DNA of 64,000 nucleotides from Hyphodiscus hymeniophilus (GCA_016508695.1 VNKQ01000006.1:248001-312000); one strand, 5' to 3'; positions 1-13,761 are shown, counted from the first letter of the stretch. Numbers and translations are program-made. Notes: generated by a model not told the origin, from the sequence alone.

Positions 1-1286
1 GGTGTTTTCCAGAGCTAGTGTATTATTGACGTTCATGTCGCATGCAAGGCCTAGCTCTGGATCGAATATCTTGACAATTGGAACCTTAGCCGTGGACACG
101 CAGATGACATTGGTCATTCCACCTAATTTCCAGTTAGCATTGTCATAGGAGATTAACATCCTTCTCACTCTTTGCCAGAAGGTCTGCAATCATGCAAACC
201 CCCTCCAGCTCCTTCCAATCAGTTGTTATGCAAATGTCAACTATGCTGTGTCAGTATAGCCAAGATTGCTTGCAACTTCCACAACAACTCACCATCTGAT
301 TCGTCCGTACATAGCAGATTACCAGATGACCCAAACACATGTACTCTAATGTCATGCCCAGGCCACTCTGAATTGAACAACTGCTCTAATTTCTCCACAA
401 GTCTTCTTCTATTCTTTTCACCCTGTGGAGTGGGCAGTAGCCGATCGTAGAGCTCGCGCATATCAGTGGTCAAATCCCTCTCCTCATCTTCTGAAAGCCT
501 GCTCTTGACATCCGCCAGGTTAAGCCTCTCGAGTCTCTCGCTCCCTAAGCTATAAGGCATCCGCCGTCTCGTATGTGCCATGGCGGTCTCGAAATGACAT
601 CCTCCACGAAGCGGCGGTATTTGCGGCCGTGACGAAGGGAGTGTGATATTTGACTCGGAATATGCTGACCGTGGAGAATGATTGTTCGCCGCAGTTGGTG
701 AGGGTTCTCGAGACTCGAAGGAGAATTTCCGGGCATGCTGATGGGGCGTTGAAGGAACAGAGCTTGACTGCTGAGAGATTGTCGTGTTCTGATGTTGGGC
801 GAGAGGTCGCAGGGGGAGCTGACCTGACAAATCCAGTTTCTTGCCCGGCATCGTGGGAGGGGATTCCTTCTCTGTTATGAGCGCGCGCTCACCTTTACTG
901 TATTTACGTGCTTCCTTATTCCCATGACCACCCCGAGCAGATGATTTGTTACTTCTTGTCGTATTGCCGCTACTTGAGCCGGATCGTGAACCAGGCACAG
1001 CCTGAATGTGTTCTGTAGACAACAGGGGCGGAAGTGGCGACGTCTGTATTCGTGAAGTCCTGCCAGACGCTATAAGCTTGTTGTAATGGGCAAGTTGGTT
1101 TTGATGAAATGCCTGGTGCGGAAGGAGGATAGGCAGGAGGTCGAGTTGTGTCGGAAGTTGAAGTGGTGCAGTATTCGGCGAGGGATTGGATGGGGCGTCT
1201 GCGAGAGTGTTGCGCCGAACGAGTCGCGACCACTGTGCAGATTGATATTGATGCTGAGAATTACCAGTGGAAGGCTGGCCCTCCAT
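1..1286 (-). CDS. Cid1-type terminal nucleotidyltransferase / non-canonical poly(A) polymerase, C-terminus beyond the window
   Basis: Three exons on the minus strand: 1286-293, 240-169 and 122-1, separated by introns of 52 and 46 bp (GTGAG donors; CATAG and TTAG acceptors). The first ~240 residues are Ser/Pro/Gln-rich and probably disordered. The catalytic core then begins: a GSSGNLLCTDESD stretch is joined by the first splice to VDICITTDW, giving the G-S plus D-x-D metal-binding signature of DNA polymerase beta-fold nucleotidyltransferases. Exon 3 encodes KVPIVKIFDPELGLACDMNV, typical of the Cid1/PAP-associated family. Such enzymes add U or A tails to RNA in cytoplasm or nucleus. The start is the ATG at 1286; the frame stays open a little upstream without another ATG. 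The end lies off the left edge, so the third catalytic Asp and the PAP-associated domain cannot be seen. Family assignment is firm; A versus U specificity is not decidable here. Confidence 0.88.
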
Positions 1287-4200
1287 AAAACTCACAGATC
1301 CAAGGTCGTGGTATGAACCTTTTGGCTTCTTCGTTCCCTACCTAGCCTTCACAGAGAAGCGAAGGAACAAGGTGATCGCTCCAGGCGCGAATCCACATAT
1401 ATTTGCACGGCGAATGGCAGTCAATCCCTATGTAGAGAAGTGTTGGACGGTACGGAGAGGGAATGACTGAGGAGTGTTTTTGGAGGGTGTACCCCTTCTG
1501 GAGACAGCGACGTTGGTAGGGTTCGTGATGGGCGTGGGCGCTGATCTGAGGGCAGGCGAAGGCGAATTGGTGAAGGTGAGATGTCGTCTCGTATATCTAC
1601 GAGCCCGTCGATGAACATAAGATGCCACAGGATGTTAGCCGTTGGAAAGAGGAGGTGCTGGAAGTGCTTTGTTCTTCAGTCCACAATTATTACGGGGGAC
1701 GTGATGGGAAGGCCTGAGGTTAAGGATAGTCGAGAATCGCGCTAAGCAGGGCAAGAACACGGGCAGATGTCTCCCAGGGGCTCTTTCCAAAGCTGTGCTG
1801 TTTCGCAGCACAGCAGAGACTCCTCGATGCTGAGATGGGGCCAAGTCCTCGAGACAGGCTGAACGGTTCAGGCGTGAGTGGGGAGTATATTCTCTCAAAC
1901 TAAGATTCATTCTCAAGCGGATGTTTATCCGCCACATGTGGACAACATCTTCTTTGTATTCTCTGAACCAATGACAAGCCATTGGTGAAGTATCCACGCA
2001 GTATTCCGTACACAGTGACAGGAATAAGCACCAGTTATGCGGAGAATCAGAGCACGGGAAGCTACGAACTTGTAGTACGAGGAGGAACACCAACAGTCTA
2101 GTCTCTCAGCTCTCAGCCCTCGTCCTCATCACTCGTGTTGAGTGAGCCCATTCAAGCGTCAGATGCCGATTCGATTTAGCATCAAGCCTCAGGGCAATTC
2201 TTACACCAGATCTTACATCAAAGCAGCAAAGTCGAAGGCTCGGAAATCAACATATATTTATCACACATTGACCTGCCATCGTTATGAGCGACTCCTAATT
2301 TCCATCCTAAACTTCGTTCAGAAACGAAAACGTTTCGGCGAACAAGCAAGCGACATTGGCAATGTACTTCTCACAACTGTACACTCATGGCTATGTTCAA
2401 TATGGCCGAGCTGTTGGAGGTGCCTGCCCGCCAGGAACAATACTTGGTGGCTTTGATAATAGGAGTTTGATTGTCGTTGCCTCGAAGTTCCAACTCTGCA
2501 GGCCTCTCAATCAACCCGGTCAGGTTTCAATGACCGACATCTGCCGTGGTACAGAAGTTTCTTTACCAGATCTGGGGAAATATAGCCTAAAAAGGCCTTT
2601 TGTCGTTGGAGTGGCTCTATTTGGTTACACGTTGCGCCACATCATTGCCTCAAAGGCTTACTCGAGTACCTCGAATCTCAGATATTCGCTAGTCGACAAT
2701 ACTTGTGTTCAGATTAATCCCCCCCAAAACTGAAGCGGAAGCAATCCAACAGTGGATTCAGACCCCGGGATCAATACGAGCTGCGTTAACGTCATAAAAT
2801 GGAACTCTCCCAGACATAGATACCCGTTGTAACGTCCGAATCCTTCAATGCATGTCCTGGCCCAAATTCAAGCTACCGGTTCTACACGATAAATCCCGCG
2901 TTGACTCACCTGTGGGAAGGAGAAACATATTTCCTTACGGTTACGAAATATATACGCATCGCCTCCTGATATGTGGAGTATGGGGGCGACGACAGAACTT
3001 GCCGATGATTCTGGGCCCAACATGTCCATACATATGATTATCCAAGACTTGAGTAATCTCGAGATCAACATGAACCAGGTTTTGAGCGCAGCTGGGAGGA
3101 AGCCATAGCCTTATGGTGAAGTCCAGCAAGGGGTGGCACAGTGAGTTTATTCCGTGACACTCCACAGAAATCAGCCTCACCAGTGCAATCCTCAAGGCTG
3201 AATCGTCAACCCTGTCGCCCTCGTTGTACTCACTTGCACCCATCTCTCTTGATTAATGGACAGGAGTAAGCAGGAAAAGAAAAGAGCCTCAGAACATTCG
3301 GAGACCGAGAACAAGAGATCAGCATCAGCCTCGTCGCCAGCCTCGTCTGGGCATGCAGCCCCACCAACGCGATATTGCATATGAGGAACAACCTACAGCG
3401 GCACATCCAAGGATGATCAGTTCACGTCGTGTACCTCGCGTTCCCTCAGCATTCCTGGAAAAAGAGTCTCCACGCGAACTCTCAAACTTGTCGACCACTG
3501 ATACGCAGCACAGCCCCTTTGACTGAAGCCTACCCGACTCAAGACTGCGGTTCAAGATTGAACAATCCTACGAGTTAATTCCCCGTTGCAAGGCAAATGG
3601 GCGGAATAGTAGCGACTCATCCTCGACTGTTCAGTGGTCTTCGATTCGGTATCTTCCAGATCCAGTCCAGCTGTCTTGTCTCATGTCGAGCTTCTGACAA
3701 GAAGGCTGATGAGGCTTTCTTGGCGTTCGCTGTCAGCGTGAGGTAGGTAATGCATGGTGTATTCTCCAACGCGCGCCAGCACGGCAAAGACGCTACACAC
3801 GTGGATGATACAAGCAATACTCATTAATCCGAAGACTCGAAGACTCGAAGTACGAGACATTCTTTTTCATAAGGGTACGCGCGCATTCCTTTGAGTCTTA
3901 ACAAACTCCGTACGGCTAGTTCGGGTTGTCGAGTCTGGACAGGACATATCCAGAACCATAACACTGTGCTAGATGCGGTACAACAACATCAGAATGGATT
4001 CTTCAGAAAATGGAGAAGATCAGATACGTCCCGACGCAAGGGAATCCAATGTACTGGATCTTCATCGTGTAGGTTTGCAACACTGCGGGAACTTAGTATA
4101 TCAGCGACAGCCAGAAACGCTACAGCATATCGCCCACTCAGACCTCGCAACCAAGAAACCCTCATTGGTTTCAATGATTTCAAAGTAAGACTCTCCACTC

Positions 4201-5726
4201 GTTGTGAGCAGGGTTGGGATTCGTAATCAGTCCTGACTTGAACCAAAACCTTCGCATCTCCTGATGTCCTACAGTATCAGCGTTAATGCTGGCTGCATTG
4301 AGTTTCCTCTAACGTGCAGATTGCTAAAGCCACATTGCCAGTCAGAAACGTCGAAGCGACGACATGAGAGATCAAGGAAGTATACAGCCGTGTGAAAATG
4401 AGCAGGTTGCAGAAGACGAGCGATTCAATATATATCCCAAAACACTCATTCTTGTATCATAACAATCTCTCAAGGTCCAACCACCACCGTACTCCAAGTT
4501 CCAACATCATCTCCCCTCCTATGCCTCCACATCCCTATCCTTGAAACCGGTACAGGCCATGAACCATGAAAACAAAAGGCTCCACCAAGGGCCAAGGCTA
4601 AGCCATGATTTCATCTGCACTTACCATTTCAGCCTCACCCGCCCGCTCCTAGAGTCCTAGGCCTAGACTATTTCACTTTCTATTACCTTTTTTCGCATGC
4701 CGAGCAAACGCCCGTTACGCCACTCTTCACAACCTCTGCCAATGGAAGCCGTGTGTGTTTCCCGGTCCATCCCATCCAGCGGTACTGAGTAATGTGGCAT
4801 CCACATACATGCACGATGGCTCGCGATCGACACTTTATGTGCCAAGACGCAAAGCCCTAACGCCGAACCCCGTCAGGGCGACTACTGTTTTCGGAGAGGA
4901 GTACGGTCCAGATGCTTCATAATAAGGTGGTGATCTGCTTACATGAGTTACATGTACATCTTCCGCAAAGGATCCGCGCTGGGCAGGACAGGAGAGAGAC
5001 ATGAGCCCGCGTCGCGAGGGATGTGCTTGGCTTTTCACGGTGGAATTGGTCAAGATGATTATGATCATGGTGAGGAGGAGGAGTGAGATACAACAGAGAC
5101 AGACCGAATGATTGTTTTGCATTGGTTGCATAATTGCATTCATTGCATGCATTGAATGAAATGGGAGACTCTCGGCAAGCTCGGGAATGGTACTCGAGTA
5201 GACAGTGGTTCGAGGTGGTCCAGAATTAAATGGGCTCGCTCTCAAGCTCCGTCGAGTGCCGAGCGTCATCAAGCACCCCATGCACAATGTAGTGTAAGTG
5301 TAAGTGTAAGTGAGTAAGGGTAACCAACCTTATTAGCTGTACCTCATAACAAATAGCCGGTACATAGTGACTCGGCGAGAGAGAGGCCTTAGAAATCAAC
5401 GGATAAGGTAATCATAGTCATCGCACAACCAGTCATTCAATCACCTAAGCAGGAATACCTCTGCAAAAAAAACTCAATCTTCTCCTCTCTCTCATCTATC
5501 TCTTTCTCTAAATTCTTATTTTCATTCCTAGGTATTCTTTGGGCTTTCGCATTGTTTAAATTCCCAGGTTCCTGTGGAATGCGCTGTTGATCCTCGAGCT
5601 CGGACGCGGTGCACAATATATGACGACCCCGAGCTGCTCGGAATTACCGGATGCACGAAACATACAAGCTTACCACATCACCAACCACGACATCACATTG
5701 CCTTTAAGCAGCAGCACCACCGGAAA
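1287..5726. other. 4.4-kb stretch without a supported gene
   Basis: I find no reading frame with recognisable domains or convincing splice joins on either strand. The longest open frames (around 1635-2093 and 4835-5287 on minus, 2356-2733 on plus) have non-protein-like composition. The left part must hold the promoter of the nucleotidyltransferase and the right part (CT-rich around 5470-5530) the promoter of the four-TM gene. A short tandem GACTCGAA repeat lies at about 3831-3850. Confidence 0.5.
5292..5312. repeat. GTGTAA hexamer microsatellite
   Basis: Three perfect tandem copies of GTGTAA followed by a partial copy, lying about 415 bp upstream of the four-TM gene. The units resemble fungal 5' splice sites (GTAAGT) but no exon borders them. 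Probably a simple-sequence repeat. Confidence 0.7.
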
Positions 5727-6755
5727 ATGGCCTCTACTACTACCTCCCACGCTCGTGCGAGTTCTCGGTATGATCAACTGTGACTCTTAACCCCTCGTGG
5801 TCCTTGTCTCCTTCCCCAGACCTCACATACCAAGCTCCCTTCTTTCTCCCTCCGCTTGCAGCCCTGTCAACAAACACCACACAGGCCTTCGTGTTTTGAT
5901 TTCCTGCTGCGTTTTGGGAGATATGCCGCCTTGCAGAGAAGATCTAATGCGTCGCAATAGGACCATCACTTTATGTGTCGCTATAGCCACGCTGGCGAGC
6001 AATATCATAAGCAGTGTACTCTTCCATCAATTACCGGATGATCCGCTGCACCTGGCGAGGAATTTCGGGTGGTATCTTCACCTGGCGAATGTTTTGAGCG
6101 TCTTTGGTTTTATCGGTGCTCTGCGAGTATGTCTCCCTCCGCACGCGACCTCTTATCCTTTCCCAAATCCAGCGGGGGTGGGTGATGCCATGAGCTGAGC
6201 TGACATGACGTGAAGGAACATGCGCTCAGCATAGCGATCTTCGCGAACTATCTCATCCTCGATACAATCCTCTGCTCCATCCCGCGCTTCCTCGTCCTCG
6301 GGCTCCTGCGGTCTTTCTCCGACGATCTGTGCTCGCCTGCTTTCTCCTCACAGACTGCATACCAGACCTCCCCCTCCTTCGACTCTCACTCTGCCCCGAC
6401 TTATATCTCCTCCCGCACCTCAAATACGCCTGATCTTCCATACCCTAATGGTGAATGGGATTCCTTCTCCAGTAATTGGAGCCAGGAGGGCTGCATGCGC
6501 ATAGTGACGTTGGCACAGTGGACGCTTGCTGCTGGCGTGGTGGCGGGCACCTTGTTGCAGTTTGTGGGTGCACTATACGTTAGGGAGTTTGCGAGGGGAA
6601 TCTGGGTCAGGGAGGTTAGGGAGGAGGAGAGGTTCCTAAGGACGATGGCGGACCCATCGGCTGAGACGCGGAGAAGTTTTAGCGAGGAGGGGATGGGAGG
6701 GTTGAGTATTATCGACGAGGAGGATGAGATGTATGGGGTGATTGAAAAGCCGTAG
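5727..6755 (+). CDS. four-transmembrane fungal membrane protein, function unknown
   Basis: Modelled as exons 5727-5767, 5937-6126 and 6216-6755, giving 256 aa. The second intron (89 bp, GTATGT donor, GCTGAC branch, AAG acceptor) is clear. The first (169 bp) is inferred because donor CG|GTATGA and acceptor TTGCAG|A join in frame as ..SSREDLMRRN... Four hydrophobic segments are visible: TITLCVAIATLASNIISSVL, WYLHLANVLSVFGFIGAL, LSIAIFANYLILDTILCSIP, and AQWTLAAGVVAGTLLQFVGA. Between TM3 and TM4 is a ~65-residue Ser/Thr/Pro-rich loop. The C-terminal ~60 residues are charged and probably cytosolic. The topology recalls small MARVEL/tetraspan-like proteins, but I see no diagnostic motif and assign no function. 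The body is confident, the first exon less so. Confidence 0.75.
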
Positions 6756-9700
6756 GTGGTTGTCGGACGATTGACGGGGAAGGGCTGGTTTAGGAACAAG
6801 GGCTGCATATATGGTATGGATCTGGAAGATATCAGTGGATTGTAAATATGGGTCGGATGGCGTTCGGGGGTTATACCATTTGCTTCATGATGTATGACCG
6901 AGATTGAAATGAATGGGGTTTATGAATAAGCCGACGTCTTACTGGCCTTAGAGAGTGTGCTTGGGAAATCAATTTCTCGAGTACGGAGAATGAATCCTGC
7001 ATCTCCTTGAGGATGCGCCGGGTGAGAACGATTTTATCGAACCCAGTCGAGAATTTATCTTACGCAGAGGTGAAAATAGGATTCAGAGAATGCCTTGAGC
7101 GTTGAGCTCATCTCAGGCGGGAGATAGATCCTACATCGACACAGATTCCAAAGGGAAGGCTGGGAGTATCGGTGCTTGAAGCTTCTAAGATTCGGCGCTG
7201 GCCAGTGGTATACTCGTGAGGGAGATACTGGACGGGTTATTAGTGTTCGACGGCCCCGAAGAGTCGCGCCTTGCCGGCATTTGGTGATTTCTTCGATTCA
7301 CGAGCCCTGTGATGGGAAAAGGAAAGCGATGAGAGAGATCACTGAGAGCTCGTCTGAGGGCAGGCAAATATCGATAAATCAGGCTTCAAAGTCACACCCA
7401 AGGAAAAGGAAAAGGAAGCCGTATCCGAGAGGAAGTTGCTAAGAGCATGTGGGCGAGAGCTTCTCCCGTGCACTCAAAAGTCGTTGGCCCCAAGTTGCAA
7501 CTTTCTCGAAGAGACCTGACTTGTCACCTCGGGAATGCGTTACTTAACACCCTGATACCATCCCGTCTCGAACCGCCCCCTCCCCTCATTCCCTCACTGC
7601 GTTGCACGTGCAAACACACAGCCATGCCGTAGACGTTACCTCTTCACCCACTCGCTGCCTTCTCGGATTAACTCTCGGTGCCTATCGGCGGTTCCGTTAC
7701 TGGAGTGCTCTTGGAGGTCTGACGTCGGTCTTTGATAGTACGAGGCAGGGAGGAAAGCCGCAAATACGACGTAGCAAATCCAAAGGGAAAGGAGAAATGA
7801 AGAAATTACCCCACCATAGACGGCGAGGCTGGCCGAAGACTTCAGCCCCTCATCGACGTCGAGCGCTTCCTAGATATGTTTAGGAGATCAGATAGATAGA
7901 TACCAAGAGCAGATATCTTTGGTTGGAAGGGTGTTCTTGACTGATGAGGTCGTAATGAGGCTTCTTTGCTTGAGAGATACGAAGACATGAGGTGGACCGA
8001 TAGGATAAGCTCCTCCTCCCCGTACTTGGAAGGTGGGGTTGCGGGCGCACCACCACGACTTTTCTTTTTTTTTTCATGAAATCGCCATGCAGCTCGTGCA
8101 ACAGTGCGACGCCATGCAATGCATGCTTGTAATAGGGTTGCAGTTGGAGATTCGCCAGCCATTCTGGTATTCCCGAGAGATTTTCTTGACATGAACACTT
8201 TGAACATGCATACACTCTCCGAGGACGTATTTGGGATAACATCTTTCCGCCAGTGTGCTTGCAGTGGAAATCGGCAAAGCAGAAAATCCTATTTTTTTTT
8301 GGATATTTGGATCGAAAATCTAGACGCTTGTCTTGGTGTTTTGCAGAGGATTTAAAGTTGCATCGGTGGTCTAGATTGCGTCCTCGCATTATTTGGCGGT
8401 CCCGTAGGAGTAGAGTGTTAATCGTTACAGCGGCGTTGGAGATGGTCGTCAAACCCTGCTCATTAGAATGAACCGTTCGGATAAGGAGTGACAGGATGAA
8501 ATTAGTAGATATTTCATAGCGATAGCACTCTCTCCCATGCTTTATCGAGCACATTCTCAGATGGCACATCCCAACCCTTCAACCTCCCCGTAGACGTTGG
8601 AAGAAGGCTTCTGGAAGCACAGATGCTTGCGTATCATGTAAGATCTCAATTTCTCCGGTGGAAGACACAACATCCCCGTCGTAGTTCGGGAAGTGGTCTG
8701 GTAAGCTTCGGTGGGTTTTGAGGTGCATCTGTGCCATCTGTGGGAGAAATTTGAATATCTTACAGGGATGAATGTCAATGATGCCGCAATTCGCGCGGCA
8801 ATCTTTTTGGTGGATGCAGGCCGAGATATATGTGCATCTCGTGCAACTGCTCCTACCATCCCGTATGCGAACTTACAGAGACATAGCTTGAAGTGTAGCA
8901 GGGTAGGGTGCATGATGCTGCAGAACTTTACTTACAGTAGTGTCTGGTGTCTGTCTGTACGCCGTAGTTTGTAGATGGTGGCAACGCCCAAGACCCGAAA
9001 TCTGATAGATATGGGTAAATCTTCAGCAGCGGATAAGAGGAATGGATGGCGATGGATAGAGTACAGGGGGGTACAAAGATGCTCCAACGGATCTGTTGTA
9101 CCGAAGAGGCTTGAAGGCGTGTTTCTTCAGGATCCGTCGTCTTTTGCCTGAGAGGTACTGCAGGTGTCCATTTATCTATCTGCAAGAGACCCTACCGCTG
9201 GTAGAAGGGATGGTGTCGGACTTTTTAGCAGCCTTGTGTAGAATTGTCGACGTTTCGACAGTCAAGACCCGAGGTCCCTACGAAGTAGATCGTATCGCAA
9301 TCACAATGTTTGACTCTTTCCCATGGTGCTTGGTGTTCTGTTGCATGCTGCTTCATGGTTCATTACCCTCACACCGTCTCGTCCGGATAGTCTCTGATGC
9401 CTCCTTTCAGCCAGATTCCTAATATCCTATCCCTCAAGCTCCAACCCTCTAGACCCGGACTTCTCGTGTCGTAATTACTCTTGGATCATGAAGAGATTTG
9501 CTCCGTCGCTCTGGCTCTGCTCTTCGCAAAAAGGAAATGAAGCTGGACCACTCTTAGTCTCCTAGGGCCGAACTACTCGTCCGCCCCCTCCCCTCTGCGG
9601 GCCACTAATCCAATCCAATCCAAATATCCAATGTGGTGAGGGCAGGGCCGGCACCAGCAGATTGCCTACTTCTTACTGGCATACTGCCCAGTGTTTAGAC

Positions 9701-10585
9701 CCAAAGAGTCGCAAAACCCCACCTCCATCTTTCCATCTCGCACCTCGAAGGAAGTCCAGGTATCGACTAGGTACTTGTACTGCTTGTACAGTACCAGCTT
9801 ACAGGACCAGCCTGTCAGGCGCTCTTCGGATTGCTGACTGCTAATCTGCTTCTTCCCAGAGCCCAGAGCCCACTGCCCTCCCATTGAATTACCCAAGTAA
9901 GGCAACACCCACTCGAGTACTCCGTACACCTCGTTGTTCGTCGTACCTCGTTAATCGGTATCCCTAGAGGTCAAGGTCAAGTATCCGGCCCATTTTTGGC
10001 TACCACTATCACCACCACCACCACCAAACTACTGACCACTCCTATTTCTACTCCCACTACAACTCCACTCTACTCCACTCACATCCCTTCTCCTGCTCCT
10101 CCTCCTCCTACTCCTCCCACTCCTCCTTTTCCTCTCTATCCCCCCTTCGGAAACTCTTACAAACCATCTCCCTCTCCCTCTCCCCTCTTCCCCACCTTCA
10201 AAATATCCATTGAATATTCGCATCGAAGACTTCCAACGCTTCGTCGTCATTTGTTGGTCGTTCGAGTGATCCATCCTCTGGACTTTTTCGTTTGGTACGT
10301 GAGACAAATCTTCTCTCCGCCTAAAGAGGAAGCCGCTTTTCGCCGCCCCCATCCAACTTTTTTTCTTCCTCCCGTCCTCGGCTACGTCCATCAAATTTCG
10401 CGCAACTTCGACTTCGACCGTCTGCAATACCTTTACTTCACTCACCTTCGATGATGATGACTTCCTACTGACCTTCGTTTTCCTTCATACAGTGCCCTTG
10501 CGACAGTTTCGTCGTCTTACGTTCCTTAATTCCTCGATTCAGCACTGCAGGCCCCAGTTTTCGAAACATACGTTGATCTGGAAAT
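6756..10585. other. 3.8-kb stretch without a supported gene
   Basis: No credible coding signal on either strand. A 229-codon open frame at 7880-8569 (minus) has no conserved features and unlikely composition. Local purine runs such as AAGGAAAAGGAAAAGG (about 7399-7415) occur. The last ~600 bp are pyrimidine-rich and belong to the promoter/5' leader of the next gene. Confidence 0.5.
10003..10200 (+). promoter_or_regulatory. pyrimidine-rich promoter/leader tract
   Basis: About 200 bp dominated by CACCAC, CTCCTCCTCC and CTCTCC runs, 390-580 bp upstream of the ATG at 10586. Long CT tracts like this are typical of filamentous-fungal core promoters and long 5' leaders. Role inferred from position and composition only. 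Confidence 0.35.
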
Positions 10586-12265
10586 ATGTCTTATTACGAT
10601 AATCAGCAATGGTCTGCCGCTGGGCAACCAGCTTGGGAGCAGCAGACTCCGCCGGCTCGCTCTGGTATGTCGAGGAGAGATGTAGACGCTGCTCGTGATG
10701 GGTCAATTGACAGGTGTTGCAGGTGCCAGCTCGGCCGTTCCCCGCGAGGATTCGGCCGCCTTTATGACACAACTAGAGGGTACGTTCAGCCCACAAGATA
10801 TCATTCTTGCAGATGATGGAGATGAGATGCGCCGGCTTTACGGACTGTGTTAGGACTTGGAGGAGACCTGTCACACCACTCAACATCATCTGCGCTTTGC
10901 GATACAAATAACAAGCTAACTCACGTTTGCAGAGGTTGACCGTGCCATCGACAATCTGGTAAAGAGTGGAAAGATGTTCAACATGCCCGGCAGTCGTCGC
11001 GACTCGATACCAATGGGTGGTCAACAGCGAGGATCTTTTCCTGAACAATTTGGTAAGCATCAGACCCATCTCATGCCTTTAATGCTAACCTAGTCCAGAC
11101 CCACGCATGGGCGGCGGTCCTCCACGACACCACTCGGTCAGCGAATTCGGCGATTCGCGATCCTTTTCTGGGTCGAACCTCCAGAATTTCTACGCAAGCC
11201 AACGCCATGTACCGTCCCGAGGCGCGAACGAGGCAGAACAAGTGATGCAGGCGAAGAGAAGGATGGCGGCCCAGCGCGAGAGAGAGCTGCGCAACTATCA
11301 CCAAGAGCAGCAGTACAATCGAAGTAGGCCTCCCTCTTCTGTATAACACGATACCCACTGTCTCCATATTCTTGTACCCAGCGGTCCACATACCAGTCAG
11401 AATTCTGTACAATCCCAATCCATCGTTATTCTTGCCCAGATGCCATGTGTGATCTCGAAGCTACCCACGAATATCTTGCAAACATCACAAGCACATTTAC
11501 TGACTAGAATAAGGCGTTGTAGCTGAAGTCTCATCCTTTGGAGGCAAGACCGATCGAACCATCAGCCCAGGCAGTGGAATGAGCGAGGAGGAACGTAGGG
11601 AGTTGATTGCTCGTCAACGAAGTGCGCTTTATGGGGAAGGTCCTTACCCTGAAAACGGGGGGTTTGATGACAATGGAACTCCACGTCCAGGAACCCAAGG
11701 CTCAGGGTCCCAATCTGCTGTCGGAATTCGAGGTCACTCCCCACTTGCATTCGACCACTTCAATGCTCAAGCTGGCCAAAGTGAACACCCAGGACAGCAG
11801 ACTCAAGAGCCTCAAGCAGCAACTAGCCAAGCTTCAGGGCAACAACGGTCGCGTGCCAACAGCACCTCATCGCCATCTTCGAACCCCACTAGCAGCTTCA
11901 GCCTGTTCGAGTCAGCTGCTCAACAGTCAAGCCGTACCTCAACCTCATCACCCGGTGGATCACCTCCCCGTCAAGGCAAGGTCCCCACCAGCTCTGGAGT
12001 TGCGCCAATTGGTACCCGACCCAGTGGTGCTCAAGCACCAAACCCAGCCTTGAACAAACGCTCCACTACCCCGCTTCCATCACCTCTTAGCTACGGTTTT
12101 GCAGCATCTAACGATGACAACATTGAACCCAAGGATGGACGAACCACATCCGCTGCCTCAAACCCGAATTCCCAGGCTCAACAAGATGTCTCCTTGGGAT
12201 GGGGAAGTAAGAGCGGCGTCTGGGGTAAGAACTCACTTGGTGTCCAGGCTTCCGTTTGGGGATAA
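10586..12265 (+). CDS. low-complexity Gln/Ser/Pro-rich protein, 413 aa, function unknown
   Basis: Five exons: 10586-10664, 10714-10779, 10933-11052, 11099-11323 and 11514-12265. Every junction is in frame with canonical GT..AG signals. The N-terminus (MSYYDNQQW..) is followed by a short amphipathic segment, QLEEVDRAIDNLVKSGKMF, then basic/Gln-rich stretches (QAKRRMAAQRERELRNYHQE). A second conserved-looking block, MSEEERRELIARQRSALYGE, lies near residue 187. The last ~200 residues are Ser/Pro/Gln/Ala-rich and end LGVQASVWG. Such architecture suggests an RNA-binding or condensate-forming scaffold, but no RRM, KH, zinc finger or other domain is visible, so this is only a possibility. A long leader with a CT-rich promoter precedes it. 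Gene structure is well supported; function is not recognised. Confidence 0.8.
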
Positions 12266-13719
12266 ACCACCTAGGTCTATTGAACAATATTCAGTAAAAT
12301 AAATATGGGGAGGAAGACATCTGGTGTTCGGCTCATGGATGGCGTAGGGACTTTTCCAAATTGGCCTTGATTTCTGGACAGCGATCAAAGGCCTATATTC
12401 CGCTCTCCTCTCATCTCAGTCTGGAGTACGTCCTTGCGTTTGCTTTTGAGGGATTGGTGGTTCTCCTTTGGGTATGGACGGTCTGGCTGCGTTGAAGTTT
12501 GTTTTTACGTGCAGTTTCGTTTTCGGTTTCAGTTCTTGCATTTGCAAGGTGTTTTCGTGGCTGGATACTCTTCTCTGATCTTCTCCTTTCGGTGTTTTTA
12601 TCTAGCGGATCGACTCAAGGAAACTGTGCAAATGGGAACTTGGAACTCGGGCCTTTGCGTCGAAGGTGGGAAGAAGCGCTCGCTGCGTGGGGGTGGACAA
12701 AAAGTAAATGGTAGCATACTGGCAGGCGTGTTTCTTTCTTCTCTTGAGTTGGCATTGCGCGCGCGGACGGTCTGTTATGGGTATACCGGTCTGCGAGTCT
12801 TACCTTGGAAGGGATATGGAGAGAGATGTGTGATATTAGGCATGGGTAATAATGGCGACGGCGTATAAAGCTGGGTCTTTGCAGATAATCTAACTGTTGG
12901 CTGGAACGGCTTTTTTTGCGAATCTGTAGTGCGGGTCAGGTACGATGAGACCTGAGAAGGTGCAGAACGAAGAAATGAATGGCAAGTGCCTGGTAATACA
13001 GCTTCAAGTGAATTCCTTGCTCAAGACAGTGAATATCCTGAAGCGGAAGCCATCCAGACGGGCTCATTCACTAGCTCAAGAACATGTGAGGTAGGATAGA
13101 CACCAAAGCCTCGTCCCCTGACATGAGATGTCAGCCTTACCAACTCCTTCCATTGTCTGTCCACCGATCATGCCTATCCAATCCCGGAAGCCTTTCGAGA
13201 TAAGACAAAGCTCTTGTCTGTATCGAATTCGACGCATTATCGATTTCGCATTGTCCTGCTCTTTGTCTGAATTGCGGCTGCGTAATGGCTTGGAATTCCT
13301 CAATGTCTTTGGTACCCGCTATCCTTCGATGTTCCTAGTACGGGATTCAAGTATTCAGGAACTTAAAACAGATACGTCAGGTGATAGGGGCGTAGCTTAT
13401 GACAAGAAGTCCTATTACAATATTGGGTTCTGTATGACTTGTTAAGTTGGTTTAAAATTGACTAATTCATTGAAAAAAAAATAAAACAATTACTTTGTCT
13501 CGGATATCAAAGAACATAGACAAAGCTTTCTTAGTCGCTTACTTTTCACAAATAGAATGTTGACAAAGAGCTCTACGGTAAGTTCAAGAGTCTTCTGCAA
13601 GTGATCCTTTCGAATTCGAGACCATCAAGTGAACAGCTCTCCCCTGGGCCATCTAAATAACCCCATCCCTATCTCAAGTTCCCTCTCTCCCTCCAGAGCA
13701 CACGCAATTTACCAATCCA

Positions 13720-13761
<42 letters not shown>

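Noticed and set aside
1635..2093. 152-codon minus-strand open frame
   Set aside because: His/Arg/Ser-rich with no recognisable features and no good start context.
4835..5287. 150-codon minus-strand open frame with a hydrophobic stretch
   Set aside because: The hydrophobic run comes from a local AT-rich/TCAT repeat; start codon is not ATG-supported and no family is visible.
7880..8569. 229-codon minus-strand open frame
   Set aside because: No domain, non-protein-like composition, no promoter or splice context; probably chance in a gene-poor region.
10029..10445. 138-codon Arg/Gly/Ser-rich minus-strand frame
   Set aside because: Artifact of the CT-rich promoter tract read on the other strand.
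12434..12868. 144-codon plus-strand open frame downstream of the 413-aa gene
   Set aside because: T-rich, Phe/Cys-rich translation typical of 3' UTR sequence; no motif.
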